Positions 11,469 to 23,102 are shown, counted from the first letter of the stretch. The stretch is DNA of 64,000 nt from Ianthella basta (GCA_964019415.1 OZ025877.1:5549742-5613741); one strand, 5' to 3'. The notes: generated by a model not told the origin, from the sequence alone. Numbers and translations are program-made.

Positions 11469-12359
11469 ATGGCGGTGATGGCTGACAGCCTTCAGGCTCA
11501 TGGAATGGCATAATCGTGCTCTGCTAGAGGTCTACCATGACCTCTGCACTCACTACAGCTTTGAAGTGACGCCTCAATGGTGGGAACTCGAACCCTTGCC
11601 TGTCCGTGAAAACCAACACGCGAAGATTCTCTGGGATGTCCCCATTCCCACAGACAGAGACATTGTGGCCCGTCATCCAGACATCTTTCTCCAGAACAAG
11701 GGAAACAGGCGGCTGTATCTCATTGAGATGGCAGTTGCTTGGGACTCTATCCTGGCAGAGAGAAGAACCGATGAGCTATCCAAGTAGGATGATCTACGCA
11801 CCGACCTGAGGAGACAGTACCCTGGTTATCGACTGGACACAGTGTCAGTGGTAATTGGGGGACTGGGTACAGTCGCACACCAATTGGTGAGCAACTTAGG
11901 CCGCCTCCCCACCGCAGAGAAGACTGAGTCACAGATCGAAGGGATGCAGCGCTCTGTGCTGTGTTCTGCTGTGCGGATCCTGAGAGGTCGCCTTTCAGCA
12001 TCTGAGCTGACAGCCTAAGCTCATTCGGGATCTGTCGTCGGTCACCGGCATGTGAGGACCGCTTCCCTCCTGAACTGAGGTGACTAGGGCTGAACCCCTG
12101 AATCACCTATTATGAAGGGCTTGAAAGAATGTCCCGATGAGGGGATGGGGGTCGATGGAAATCCAGGAAAAAGCCTGGGTCGATCAAATTCCAGGCCAAC
12201 GGACCTAAAGATGGTGACACTGGAATGAAGAGAACCTAAAAATTTATTGTTTTCAACCCCTTTAATTTTGTTTTGTTCAAAAGATTCCGGCTTTCATGTC
12301 ATTTGTCTTGGGTCCAAGAAAGGAAGTTAATTCTTCTGCCTACAGCCAAATTTTTTTAG
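11469..12359 (+). mobile_element. RLE-type LINE, 5'-truncated copy
   Basis: Shares its 3' 0.85 kb with the minus-strand LINE at 39980-42339, including the untranslated end near GGAAGTTAATTCTTCTGCCT. It is flanked by an 11-bp direct repeat TAACAGTGGCT at 11458-11468 and 12360-12370, the expected target duplication. Only the endonuclease end of the ORF is present, as is normal for target-primed insertion that stopped early. Confidence 0.8.
11500..12018 (+). pseudogene. LINE restriction-like endonuclease, C-terminal part
   Basis: A 173-codon frame encoding the restriction-like endonuclease end of an R2/R4/NeSL-type LINE protein. The key stretch is RHPDIFL...LIEMAVAWD, the PD-...-E core of this nuclease, which nicks the target to prime reverse transcription. 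One in-frame stop (11785-11787, TAG where the other copy has TAT in KYDDL) breaks it, and the RT part is missing. It ends LSASELTA, as does the 40304-40849 copy. It is a dead copy within a host intron. Confidence 0.8.
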
Positions 12360-12370
12360 TAACAGTGGCT

Positions 12371-14081
12371 CAAAGCTTCCCTTAGGGTACATAAAATCTG
12401 GCTATGTACGGTATGTGACAATGTAACGTTAACGTTCCGTTCCGTTTCGTTCCATTTCTACGCAACTGTCGAACCGTAAATTGAGACCAGATCGGATAAC
12501 TGTTCTTTGCATGGTGAACGTGCGGCAATAGTATGGGCTTCACTGTCAATAGAGTGCAGTTGTTGTAGCTGTTTCTAGATTGAAATGGCTTGGCTTGAGA
12601 GTCTGCAACAGTCGATTTACGAGTAGATCACTGGAAGGGTGTTTATCTCAGACAGCAACCTGGAGAACTTTGTAAATGGCACAGCCAGCGTTGGAGATGG
12701 GGTGACATACTTGAACAGCTTATAATTCGATTGTGGAGTACAAAATATAGCCATGAAGTGTTGGAAATGCCAATTGCGTGTTACCAGTGGGCATTTGTCT
12801 CATCAATTCATTACCTAGCACCTCTAGTGCAACACCTTTTAGCTATGTACGCATGTAAGCAGTCTCAGAAAATAGGGTCAACAGGTGCCCTGTGTCGTGC
12901 GCTAGGAACGCGAAAAAATTCTGTGGGAAGGAGAATAATAAGAATAATATGAATAGAACAAATGGGGTATGAGCAGCCTATGATGCTTTTCTCTTTCGTG
13001 CACCCCAGGTTGTCTTTGAATACGCTGCTGTCTTCAATACATCCAAAGAAGCGTATCCATGGCCTTTAATTGTTCTTTGCTACCGTAGTTTGGGTAGTTA
13101 TGCAGAAGCACGCCAATACATTAAGATAGGATACACCTTTTTATTAGGCACATTCCTAAATAGATGTCACAAATGTGACGTCTGATAGCGAATGAGAAAG
13201 GGTTGGTTTTCAATCCTGTTGTGAAGCTGGTATTGGAGAACCAACCCTTTCTGATGCCTGAGCCAGCTGAGAAGCCCTCACTTCATTGATAGCCCATGGT
13301 TTCTTTATACCCAGTGTTTCTTTATACCCACTCTTCACATAAGCTCCTTATCTGCTGGAGAAATAATGGCTGCATGCTGGTGAACAGTGCCAATGCTATC
13401 TTCCGAAGTGATATCCAAATTGTGTCAAGTGTCTTCTGCATATCCAGAACAACAGATCTCACTTGGCAAATAGCCTGAAAGACAACTTGTTGTTTTGCAT
13501 CTCTCTCAGACAAGCAGACAGTCAACAGTGGATTGTTGCTGGTAGGTATGTATCTTTTGCAATTCTCCTTTCATGTCTTTTGCACAGAGACATAGCCAAT
13601 TGCATGCTGCTTCAGCATCAGGGAGAGAGAGGTCTTCTGGAACTTCCTCATCACTGTTTAAACTATTTTGACTCTCTATTCAGTTGTGCACATTGTGGAG
13701 TGCCATCTCTTTGAGGACTTTGTATTTAGCAGAATAAGACATTTGACAACACTTTGAAAGTCCTTTCACTGGTCAGAGGACTAAATCTCTGTGGTAGCTT
13801 CTGTAGTGGAGTGTCAGGTCTCTTGATGGAGAGGGATAGCCTTTTCATGATGGCGAGTTGATTTCATTGGCATAGCCTCTTCATGCTTCACAAATATTCA
13901 GAAGTGCGGGACAGTAAGTGCGGCAAACATTCAAATCTAATTTAACCAATAGGAATCATGGGTTGGAGGAGAAACTGCCAAATGACATCCAGATTATGCA
14001 GATATGGCAGAACTATCCAGATCACCCTCACCCAGATCCTTATCACCCAGATCTCCACATCAAATGCCACAATACACAGCT
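12371..14081. other. Intron sequence, no gene seen
   Basis: No conserved coding found. A run of CGTTCCGTT-like hexamers lies near 12425-12460, and a single arm of the palindrome family of 771-949 lies at 13195-13290. Confidence 0.4.
13195..13290. repeat. Related copy of the 771-949 palindrome family
   Basis: Carries GAGAAAGGGTTGGTT, then TCCTGTTGTGAAGCTGGTAT, then AACCAACCCTTTCTGATGCC, and shares the outer flank TGAGCCAGCTGAGAAGCCCT with the copy at 771. The central stem with the hammerhead-like core is absent, so this looks like an internal deletion derivative. Confidence 0.7.
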
Positions 14082-14223
14082 TAAGTTGGTTAGGGGTGCC
14101 TTATGGGATTTGTGGCAAGAGGGGTGAGGTCTTGTTACTGCACTTGGCTTCGCCTCAGCTGTATCCGCAACTCGACCTCACCCCTCATGCCATATATCCC
14201 ATAGGGGCTCCAAATCAACTTAA
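14082..14223. repeat. Foldback MITE
   Basis: Arms of about 52 bp face each other: TTAAGTTGGTTAGGGGTGCC at 14082 and the complement ending near 14223, with inner GAGGGGTGAGGTC / GACCTCACCCCTC. No ORF of its own. Confidence 0.75.
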
Positions 14224-14424
14224 CTACTACAAAGAAGCAGTCTCCCTGCTACTTCTATTTGTCCCCATTGGTTTGTGCGCTCCTCTAGTGTTTACCTTCT
14301 GTACTACATGAATGTGTTCAGATGCAATGGTTTTAGTACTTTACCTGGCATTTGTGTTGTTCACTATATGGGTTTGTTGGGCATCATTGATTGTGGTTGA
14401 ATAAACTCTTCCTATTTCCACTAG

Positions 14425-14910
14425 GAGCTCTTTGTTTACCGATGTGCCCTTGCATGTGCTCAGTTCCCTGTTCTAAGTGCGCCAACTCCTCCTGAAAATG
14501 AAACACCACTTCCAGCTAGCCAGGAAGCTGCACGAAGTGAACACAACATTTCTTGTGTTCTACAAATGGAGAAACGAAGTCCACCAGTTGTCAGTAGCCT
14601 GCCATCAGAATTAACTGAGTCTGCCATTCTTCATCCAGCTACAGCAGCTTCCAGTGGTGCTTATCAATGTAGTGAACACGTTCCTGGGGTATCGTCAACA
14701 TTAAATTCAGTGCCGGATACATATGATGGCTCTCAGGTGTATGGTAAATCATTACCACCTTCCTTGCGTACCAATAGTTCTGTCAGTGACATGGTCAGTA
14801 GGGAAATGCTGTGTGACATAGTTCGAAGTGCCTTTCACCAAAGTTTAGAGCAGCAACTGCGTCATGAACAACTTCTTCGTCAAGATTTTGGAAGACGCAG
14901 TAAGGGCGAA
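14425..14910 (+). CDS. Host gene, exon 4 (longest)
   Basis: Acceptor TTTCCACTAG, donor GTGAGT. It is 486 bp, 162 codons, phase 0 at both ends. It opens with ELFVYRCALACAQFPVL, continues as a Ser/Thr/Pro-rich stretch (about residues 25-115 of the exon) that is probably disordered, and ends in a charged helical segment with MLCDIVRSAFHQSLEQQLRH. It is the largest open exon of the gene and a strong sign that this is real coding sequence. Function not recognised. Confidence 0.7.
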
Positions 14911-14989
14911 GTGAGTGCTTAGCTACCATCGCATACATGGGCTGCCCTGCTCTGGTTATCTACAGCCTTTCTATCTTCTCATTCTCCAG

Positions 14990-15070
14990 GTTTTAGTTAA
15001 GGAGCTTGTCAGCCAACTGGTCGTATTAGATAACAATGCGCATCCAGTTTACAAGCCTAAATTATTTCTA
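14990..15070 (+). CDS. Host gene, exon 5
   Basis: Acceptor CATTCTCCAG, donor GTAAGT. It is 81 bp, phase 0, reading VLVKELVSQLVVLDNNAHPV then YKPKLFL. The preceding intron is 79 bp. Confidence 0.7.
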
Positions 15071-15141
15071 GTAAGTACATTACATTCAGTGATTGTTGTT
15101 GCTGTACTGTTCCTTTAAATGCTTCAACCTTTCTAATGCAG

Positions 15142-15305
15142 TCAAGAAATGGATATGATGTGTGGTTGCAGCGAGAGAGGAAAAGAATCAAGGAACTGGT
15201 GGAAAAATTTTGGCATTACTCATTGCCGTCACCATCTACATGGATCCAGTATAATCCAGTAGATTACCACCAGTCATATGCCATGCTTTTGGAAAAGGTC
15301 TTGGA
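15142..15305 (+). CDS. Host gene, exon 6
   Basis: Acceptor TTTCTAATGCAG, donor GTAAGT. It reads SRNGYDVWLQRERKRIKELV, a charged helix, then a segment with HYSLPSPSTWIQYNPVDYHQ. It ends two bases into a Glu codon that exon 7 completes 6.9 kb downstream. The preceding intron is 71 bp. Confidence 0.7.
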
Positions 15306-15663
15306 GTAAGTTTGTTGCCTTTCATGCATTTGATGTATACTTGAAATGCTATTGTAAGCAGGCATAACAGTAAATAATCACAGCTGCTGATTTGTTGGCA
15401 TTTTTCCTGGTGACAGTGACATGCTGATAGTCAGTGAGTGGATGTGTATACAAGTGTGTATCTGATGCTATTTGCGTATGCCTAATGTGCCAGTGTAATA
15501 TATTAATATGTAATATATATTGTATATATATTATCAGACAGCATGGTAGTGCTGTCTATGTAGGGATGGTTGATTTACCAAGGCGTGAAGCGCAGAGGTA
15601 AATATGAGCGCCGAGGTCGTATATAGAGGCTATGGACCGACCTACCATGCTATATATAATATA

Positions 15664-16607
15664 TTGTATGGTGAGTGCGCAACAGAAACGAACCTTTAAC
15701 AGCAATATTGAGATCAGACCTCTCCCGAGACGACGCCATTTGCATTTGGTAAGTGCCTGCCTTATGTTACTTGAACAGGCAATGGTACCATTCCATTCAG
15801 TAGATGCCTCCGTGACGTCACAATGGGCTACGGGTTGACCAATGAGAATACAGCGTGCCTTTTGGCAGCATGTTGACCAATGAGATGACAGGGAACAGAA
15901 TTCACAATAATGCACAGTCAGCAGTTTTGGTTGTGGCCGTGGCAGGGTGCTGCACGAAGGGTTTGGAAAACGCTTCTTTTGTGGAGGAAGACTGTCTTTG
16001 ATGCGGAATCAGAAGTAGAATGGAAATTTTAATCACGGTTGGGAGCTTTCGACGATGTCCTGGTGGACTTTGTTCCTCGTCATCTAAAGAAATCGCTCAA
16101 CGGACCAGGTCTGCGCATATTCTGGGCCATATTGTTTCACTCAACAGAGCCGGACACAGTGTTCGGTGCCTAGAAGATGTCCATTTACGCATTTATTTTG
16201 GTATCTTAGCCAACTGACTCTTTCGTGCGGCGATTTTTTGCAGTCCTGGCTTGTTTCGTCGACCGTCCAGATCCTCCGCAGCACTGTTTGTCTCGGCCAC
16301 AGTGAAATGGTAAGACTGCTTCGCTTGACCTTGTATAGAATACTACACCGTCTTCTTGAATTCAGACATGTTAACTACACAATTCATAGGTCTGATAGTG
16401 TACACAATTTGATTTTACCATTGATTGTAGTACATATTTGATTTAGTCATCAATGGACTATTGTTCATGATCATTGCAACCCTGGTAGCTAATGATCAGT
16501 AATGAGGTCCAGTATCATGATATTGGACCTGTGAAGAGGTCCATATCACATATATGGGACCACCTGCCAATACTTTAGTTCCTATGGTTGCACAATCACT
16601 ATACCAT
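15664..16607. mobile_element. TIR element, twin copy A
   Basis: The ends are inverted repeats GTATGGTGAGTGCGCAAC and its diverged complement near 16590-16607. Internal sequence matches copy B (16742-17593) throughout, and both are preceded by the same roughly 80-bp flank (AGGTC..TATATAGAGGCTAT). No long ORF. The superfamily is not identified. Confidence 0.6.
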
Positions 16608-16741
16608 ATGTAATGTATATAGTACAGTAGGGAGGTCCATAGCCGATATATACGACCGAGGCGCTTACATATTTACCAAGGCGCGAAGCGCCGAGGTCCT
16701 ATATAGAGGCTATAGACCGACCTACCGTACTATATGTCTTA

Positions 16742-17593
16742 TATAGTATGGTGAGTGCGCAACAGGAACGAACCTTCTGCAGCAATATCGAGCCCAGACC
16801 TCTCCAGCAACAACGCCATTTGCATTCCATAAGCGCCTGCATTATGTCACTGCTCCTTCTGGGAATGGGCTACGGCACCATTGCATTCAGTAGACGCCTT
16901 CGTGACGTCACAACAGGCTTCAGGGCTGACCAATGAGAATACTGCGCGCCTTTTGGCAGCACGCTGACCAATAAGATTACAGGGAACCGAATTCAAAATA
17001 ATGCACAGTCAGCAGTTTTGGTTGTGGCCGTGACAGGGTGTTGCACGGAGAGTCTTGAAAACGTTTCTTTTCTGGCGGAACACCGACTTCGATGCGGACT
17101 CGGAACTAGAGGGGGCAATTAGATATATATAAAGTATCACATTTGGGAGCTTTTGACGATATCCAGCTGGACTTCATTTTTGTCATCTAAAGAAGTCGCT
17201 CAACGGACTGTGTCTGTGCATCTTCCACGCCATATTTTCGCGCAACAGAGCCGGACTCAGTGCTCGGTTCCTAGAATACGTCCCTGTACGCATGTATTTT
17301 GGTATCTTTCCTTTGTGCGACGATTTTTTGCGGTTGCGTTTTTTCTTGGAACGTCAAGATCCTCCGCAGCACTGATTGTCACAGCCACAGTGAAATGGTA
17401 AGACTGCTTCGCCTGACATTGTTTAGTACACACATTTGGCTCTGGTTTCATTACATTCCTTCTTGATATCAGACCTGTTGCGCAATCAGACGCTTGATAT
17501 CGTGATATCAGACCTCTTTTCAGGTCTATATCACATATATAGGACCACCTGCCAATGCTTAAATCCCTATAGTTGCGCAATCACCATACTATA
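16742..17593. mobile_element. TIR element, twin copy B
   Basis: The ends TATAGTATGGTGAGTGCGCA and TTGCGCAATCACCATACTAT are inverted repeats of about 19 bp with one mismatch. It lies directly after copy A with the same flanking sequence, so the pair arose by a local duplication of about 1.07 kb or by nested insertion in a common repeat. It ends in an (AT)n tract that also borders the CTAG terminus at 17604. Confidence 0.65.
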
Positions 17594-17603
17594 TATATAT
17601 ATA

Positions 17604-18908
17604 CTAGCGGACAGACCCGCCCTTCGGGCAGGTCTCTCCGCGTGCTCGGCGTATGCCAGCTGGTCGGACACAGGCTGGTAATGCCATTGCTACTCAGGCC
17701 CCAGCTAGTAATGCACTGGCTGGTCATGCATGCTCTGGCAAAGGATAGTCCAGGCTGGCCTGGTGATGTCAGTGTGACTGACCTACCATGTCCATGCAGA
17801 CTTTCTGCAATATAAAGCTATATAATGTACAAAGGAATGCAGCAAAATGTTGGCAGATGTAGGGATGGTGAAAACGTATTCAAAGTCAGCGCATGTTAAT
17901 GACCTGGGTTTTGCATGGACCGGCTCTCCTCCTTGTTGCATGGACCAACTGCCCCCTCTCTTTGCATGGACCGGCCCTCCTCCTTGTTACTACGTTTTTT
18001 TCGCCAGGTGGTTTTGCCATACCTTGCAGGTACGCACTCACCATCCCTACACCTGCCCTTGTTTTTGGAGGAAACATTTTTACACACCCTTTAGCTATAG
18101 TACTTCTCTATAAACAACATTCTTGGTCTTACCACCAGGTACATAAGGGCGGGTCTCTCCATGTGCTCGGCATATGCCAGCTGGTCGGACACAGGCTGGC
18201 AGTGCCATTGCTACTCAGGCCCCAGCTAGTAATGCACTGACTGGTCATGCATGCTCTGGCAAAGGATAGTCCAGGCTGGCCTGGTGATGCCAGTGTGACT
18301 GACCTACAATGTGTGCATGCAATTTACATGGAAGATCACCGTAGACAAACAACGGATAATTGTAAGAAGCTTACGGTTCCTGTGTGGGAGACGGCTCCCC
18401 CTTTCTTTCTTCTCCGCTTCGGCATCGCGCTAGCTTGGATGTAATCCTCGAACCTGCGCGAACGCCAAGGATACGGCATACTTTCTTCCACCAAGATGGC
18501 CGGCGGTCGGTTCATTCTGGGCTTTCGCCGCATGCTCCTTGGCAGCAGCTTATTTCAGCACCTCTACCACTTTATATTGAGATGGGGTACAGCGTGCGAC
18601 AGCTGGAAACGTTTGGGCACGTTTCGTCGACGTTCGCGGGAGGAGTTCGCGAACAACGGTTGGGGCTCCTCTTTTGTATTGGCAGCATAGGAGCGTGCCC
18701 GGAAAACCGTATATTTTCTCCGTAAATCCACGATGGCGGATGGTCATTCAGAGGTTTTTCGCCGCGCTCTCCTCGACAGGAGCTTCTTCGCGCATGTCGC
18801 CCCCCTTAGATCGAGACCGGGTGTGGCGTCCATAATCTGGGAAAGTTTGGTCTCAATTGGTGGCCGCTCGCGGGAGCACTTCGCGGACAACCGTTCTGCT
18901 CATTACCT
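17604..18908 (-). mobile_element. Helitron-like element(s)
   Basis: CTAG at 17604-17607 is followed by the hairpin ACCCGCCCTTCGGGCAGGT (17615-17633). On the minus strand this is hairpin, short spacer, CTAG and then host T. The segment GGTCTCTCC...GGCATATGCCAGCTGGTCGG occurs twice (17630-17770 and 18149-18290), so two related pieces are joined, with a foldback arm between them. The right end CTCTTTATATATA (about 18900-18913) resembles that at 9172. Confidence 0.4.
17847..18095. repeat. Diverged foldback copy of the 184-510 family
   Basis: Shares GTTTTGCATGGACCGGC, GCCAGGTGGTTTTGCCAT and GGAGGAAACATTTTTACACA with the right half of the 184-510 element. It sits between the two GGTCTCTCC copies described at 17604-18908. 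Confidence 0.65.
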
Positions 18909-18970
18909 CTTTATATATATAGATATATATACAGTGCAAGTTGCAAAATACAAGGGTATTGATGTCATAA

Positions 18971-19012
18971 AATAATGTAATATAATATAATATAATATAA
19001 TATAATATAATG
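18971..19012. repeat. (TATAA)n microsatellite
   Basis: Eight or so pentamers of the TATAA type in an AT-only block. Confidence 0.85.
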
Positions 19013-19364
19013 TTTGGGGACTTTGGGCACCCTGTGGCACAGACCATTGGTAAGATGTCAAACTTAAGGGAAATTTAACGATTTTCAATATGACAGAATT
19101 TTTAATTAGGCCTTTGTTTATGTGCAAGGTGGTGCCAAATTGTAATTATAAAATGCCATAGTCCCATATCATTGCTATAGCACATTTATACTGATAGTGG
19201 GTGTAATAATAATCTAATATCAAAATCTGGCAAATGCTCACGAAACTTCGTAGGCAAGTGCAAGTGGTCGATGAGGCTGTGCACTCAGCAGGGATTAGTA
19301 ATTAAAGACTGCTGTTCAATTAGAAGGAAGAAAAAACACCACCAGCGCACCAGCATCGATTGGT

Positions 19365-19770
19365 ATGCAGTGGGGGACCACTATGAATGCAAGTACAGTG
19401 TTGGTGCTAGTCGAACGGCACAAGTTGGAGCAGGATGCAGCAACACAGGTATGCAACTTGCACTTGGGCACTATATGTGAACCGTGTTCTGCCCAAGTGC
19501 AAGTTGCATACCTTGCATTCATAGTGGTCCCCCACTGCATACCAATCGATGCTGGTGCCCGGTCCCCTGACCTTCAGCAACTTGCGCTGGTGGTGTTTCT
19601 TCTTCCTTCAACTAGCGCAAACACTCTACTTGCACTCGGGGTGGTTACTCTTGGCAACTTGCACTGGTGGCTTTTAATTGTTCATAGAAGCACTGGCGCA
19701 TATACTGCATGTGCAGATTGCAACTTGCACTGTGTGGTGGTGGTGATGGTATTGGTGGTAAATATATACA
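19365..19770. repeat. GCAACTTGC-type repeat with palindrome
   Basis: The first part (about 19365-19540) is a foldback: GGTATGCAGTGGGGGACCAC faces its complement, and TGCAACTTGCACTTGGGC faces GCCCAAGTGCAAGTTGCA. The rest repeats the 4195-4500 family in the same order. The ORFs here, on both strands, are by-products of the repeat. Confidence 0.65.
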
Positions 19771-20085
19771 TTTACATGATAGTGATAGATTTAATGAGGA
19801 CTGGATGTGTGAGGATGATGAAATTGACAATACAGCTTCCAATCCTCAACCATCAAATGCGTCTACCATCACATCAGCAGAGAACGTTCGGGCAGCTCTA
19901 TGTAGGTACTTTGCATGAACAAACTAGTTGATGCTATCACTGCTGTGCCACACAAATGCACTTCATATGTATTGAATTAACACAACCTTATTGAAATTAT
20001 AATCATGTTCAGGTAAATATTGAATGGTCAAACGCTATATTAACACAAGTTTAAGGAACTAACACAACTGAATGCCATGTACTCA

Positions 20086-21004
20086 GTCTAACTCAGGCTC
20101 CTCAGTTTCTGGGTCAAAGCTATACATAGCCCCATAGCTAGGAACAGTGCTTGATGCAACAGGCCTCGAATGTTGATTGGCCAATCAACATTCGAGGCTT
20201 GTGTTTGCAGCATATTGCGCAAACAAGGCCATAAACTGGTCATCCTTTAGTGACTCACATTTAGCTCTTTCCTCTTCGTGCTTAATTCTCTCTCCACAGG
20301 GTAGTTATAACATGAAACCTCTACTTTGGGTGAAAGGTGTAGATAACCACTAAATTTTGGTTGTTAGCACATTTTGAGGGAGAAGTTTGTGATGTCATTT
20401 AGTGCTGTCTTCAATTGACGGAGTCTGCCTCACACTATTCAGTTTTGTAGTTGGAGTCTGCACACGTGTGCTTGGCTGAATACTTGATGGAGTCTGTCTC
20501 CCAACACTCCCTTACACAGACAATGCTTGAATCTGTTCCTCTTCAAAGCCATCCCCCTGCAATAGACTTTTCTATATCATGTGGCACGAAATGGAGCAGC
20601 TCATCTTCCTCGCTGTCTTAATGCGAAAAATCAATTTGCTGTGTGTTAGTGCTGTCCATAACATAGGGTATGTTAGTGACTGCCCAATCCTTCATAACAT
20701 TGTGCATGGCATCAAACCACAGAAGATGCTTCATTGATATGTCATCTTTGCTCTCGTTTCCCACGCTGCTCTTCCTTTTCTTGTTTATAATGTCCTTATA
20801 ATTTCTTTTCAGGGACTTGATCTTGTCCTGACACTGCTTCATGGTTCGTTGGAAACTGTGAGCCACCAGAACCTGCACGATTTCTTAAAAGCTTTTGAAT
20901 TTCTCTTTGAGCCCAACAGATAGCTCTGAACAGTTTTCTCGCTTCACGCTTCAATGTGCTTCGCTGTTTCTGCTTCAGACCAGGTCGTTTTGCGTTCTGC
21001 CATG
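20086..21004 (-). pseudogene. Myb/SANT-like DNA-binding protein relic
   Basis: Minus-strand coding remnants in order: MAERKTTWSEAETAKHIEA, then SFQRTMKQCQDKIKSLKRNY in an 86-codon open frame (20618-20878), then an acidic middle with SEEDELLHF, and near the end KHEEERAKCESLKDDQFMAL and SFDPETEEPELD. The tryptophan pattern and basic linker fit the Myb/SANT-like domain that accompanies Harbinger transposases and many transposon-derived regulators. The frames do not join without stops or shifts, and the stretch 20290-20420 looks like inserted repeat. No transposase is seen beside it. Confidence 0.55.
20163..20198. repeat. Perfect 36-bp palindrome
   Basis: GCCTCGAATGTTGATTGG is followed at once by its exact reverse complement. 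It lies within the tail of the Myb/SANT-like relic, where it is probably an insertion rather than coding sequence. Confidence 0.85.
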
Positions 21005-21169
21005 TTTTCTAACACCATGAACACAGTTGCAACTGGATCGAAACCATCTCCGCAACTGGGGTTGTGTGAAACAGGTTTGACCCAGTTTATAAATTGACAT
21101 TTTACACCTCGAAGGTGTGAAACTGTGTTCGACCCAGTTCGACTGTGGCCATGTGAAAGGGGTTACGGT

Positions 21170-22035
21170 CTGTCAGCAAGAAAGCATCACTAGAAAGCAT
21201 TCATTTTTGTCTTCATATTCTTCTTCTTAGTCTTCTTCATATTCTTCTTCCTATTCTTCTTCGCCATCTGTAGTTGACAAACAAAATTAGCCATCGACTA
21301 ATTCCAAGACGAACCTACTGCAAATTAACCTAACTGTATTCTTTTGTACGTTAGAAACTGCTGCAAGCAAGAGTCACTCATTATGGTTACCGAGCCTGTC
21401 TGGAACCGTTGTTATGCGCAAGGTGCCATTTTACAATGACATGGACAACTGGCAGTTTCCTGCCCACTGTTTCTTCAATGTCTGTTCAATAGCCTTGCAA
21501 GAGTGTTAGATGTTCTTTCAGACGCACATACGAGACAAGCTTCGATTGAAGTTAGCTTGCGCATCATTTCAAAGGACATGGTGTATACATATCCCGCCAT
21601 TTTTAATTCATACTTGGTTAGCTTCCAATCGCCATTTCCCAACTCGTTCCAGTTGCCTAGCGCGGAAAGGTGCTGATGAGCTCCAGAAATAAGGTCCTAA
21701 TACCTGCATGGATGTTCAGTGGTTGCAACTTAGCATTTGCAACTTGCACACTATAAAAAGCACAGAAACTAGAATTAATAAAAATTTTATACAAAAAGAT
21801 AGTAGGGATGTAGGGATGACGCAAAGAAGTACAGAAACAAGTAAAGGCTGTTACACAGTGGAGCATTAGCCATCGTTCCTACATTCAAGGATGTAGGACT
21901 ATAAGGTGCGACATTCTTGCATGTAAGGGACGATGGTTAATGCTCCACTGTGTAACAGCCTTTACTTGTTGCTGTACTTTTGTGCCATCCCTACATTCGT
22001 ACTATCTCTTCTGTAGAAACTTTTATTTATTCGAG
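21170..22035. repeat. Long interspersed foldback repeat, copy 1
   Basis: The right half is a foldback: the arm 21774-21895 with AGGCTGTTACACAGTGGAGC faces its complement at about 21900-22030. The left half (21180-21690) is non-coding and contains a TCTTCTTCATATTC-rich stretch. Related copies: 51540-52165, 59230-59860, and parts at 43640-43835 and 56240-56321. No ORF; a non-autonomous element of unknown superfamily. Confidence 0.75.
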
Positions 22036-22161
22036 TTATACTTATTAAGCACTCCATATATGTTATCCTGTGCGTGTTAAATGTGCTGTATCTCTGTGTG
22101 CACACTAGCCTTTGCTGTAGTTGTCATGAAGTAAGTATAATCCTTAGTGCTGTACTTTCAG

Positions 22162-22270
22162 GGTGGATTACAGCATGCTGAGGATTCCAACAGCAGCAGT
22201 TCCTCACAGGAATGCCTTGAGCCCCACAGCACAAAGATTACTGCAAGAATTTTCTCTGAGATATGGTGTG
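22162..22270 (+). CDS. Host gene, exon 7
   Basis: Acceptor GTACTTTCAG, donor GTAAGC. It completes the split Glu codon of exon 6 and reads VDYSMLRIPTAAVPHRNALS, then TAQRLLQEFSLRYGV. Together with exon 8 it gives LLQEFSLRYGVGELY, which resembles the LxxFAxxYGIxxIY segment at the start of the UNC13 MUN domain. The resemblance is from memory and short. Confidence 0.65.
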
Positions 22271-22636
22271 GTAAGCAACTGTGTTAAGCCCTAATGTCCC
22301 CTGAAAAGAATGGGATCACACCTACAGTATATATTGCAGAAACCTCACACTGTGCAGCTGTAAAATAGACACAGGCACAGGCATAGCTTGAATGGACACA
22401 ATTATGGTGTACATGTGAGAGTCTGTAGGCCCACATCCATAGAATAGCTGTAGATGTGATCTATTATGTAGTTGCTGTACTGGTATTTGTATCGTGAAGT
22501 AGGCATACAGTGTACACTTCTTTATGTGCTCGTTGTGGTGTGAATTTGTATGGGCAGTGTTAGGTGACATTACTGTGTTATTACTGCATGTTGTAATATT
22601 GCATATTTTTACCAAACAGCTTTGTATTCTGTGCAG

Positions 22637-22680
22637 GGTGAACTGTACTGTTCTCTAGTGTATTTGGACTGCTTGGCTCG
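22637..22680 (+). CDS. Host gene, exon 8
   Basis: Acceptor ATTCTGTGCAG, donor GTGAGT. It reads GELYCSLVYLDCLA and ends two bases into an Arg codon, completed by exon 9 after a 10.3-kb intron that holds the LINE/Harbinger nest. Confidence 0.65.
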
Positions 22681-22998
22681 GTGAGTTGAGCGATGTCAGA
22701 TATTTGGTACTATAGTGATTAGCAGTACTGAGCCATGCAATGCGTGTCTGGAATTGTGTGTAAAATATGTATGTACATGCATGTGTTTGTGCAAATAGAA
22801 TGTCAGGTGTGAATCTTTGTTTAATTTCTGTATTAATAGAATACCACAAAGACCTACCTTGAGATACATAGCATACATAGCAGCGCATCTGTCACATTTC
22901 ACTGAGGCCAATATTATTGGGGCACCAAATGCACCCCTTTATTTTTCACTTTTAGGTATTCGTATGGCTTCATATTCATAATGGACGATATGTATGAG

Positions 22999-23026
22999 TT
23001 ATACCACGGCGCTGAAGTGTATATGG
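22999..23026. repeat. Hairpin-repeat arm, left of LINE
   Basis: TTATACCACGGCGCTGAAGT is a diverged copy of the arm of the perfect palindrome at 2142. Its partner, inverted, is at 29821-29847. The LINE and its Harbinger lie between them. Confidence 0.7.
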
Positions 23027-23102
23027 ATTATAGACACGCAAGGCCTGTGGACACATAGCGAACGAGGGCGAGTGCGTATATAGATAAGACGCGCGCAACA
23101 AG

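Noticed and set aside
15877-15955. Possible coding segment around FWLWPWQGAARR in the twin elements
   Set aside because: It is short, and the second copy shifts the frame, so it is a repeat and not a gene.
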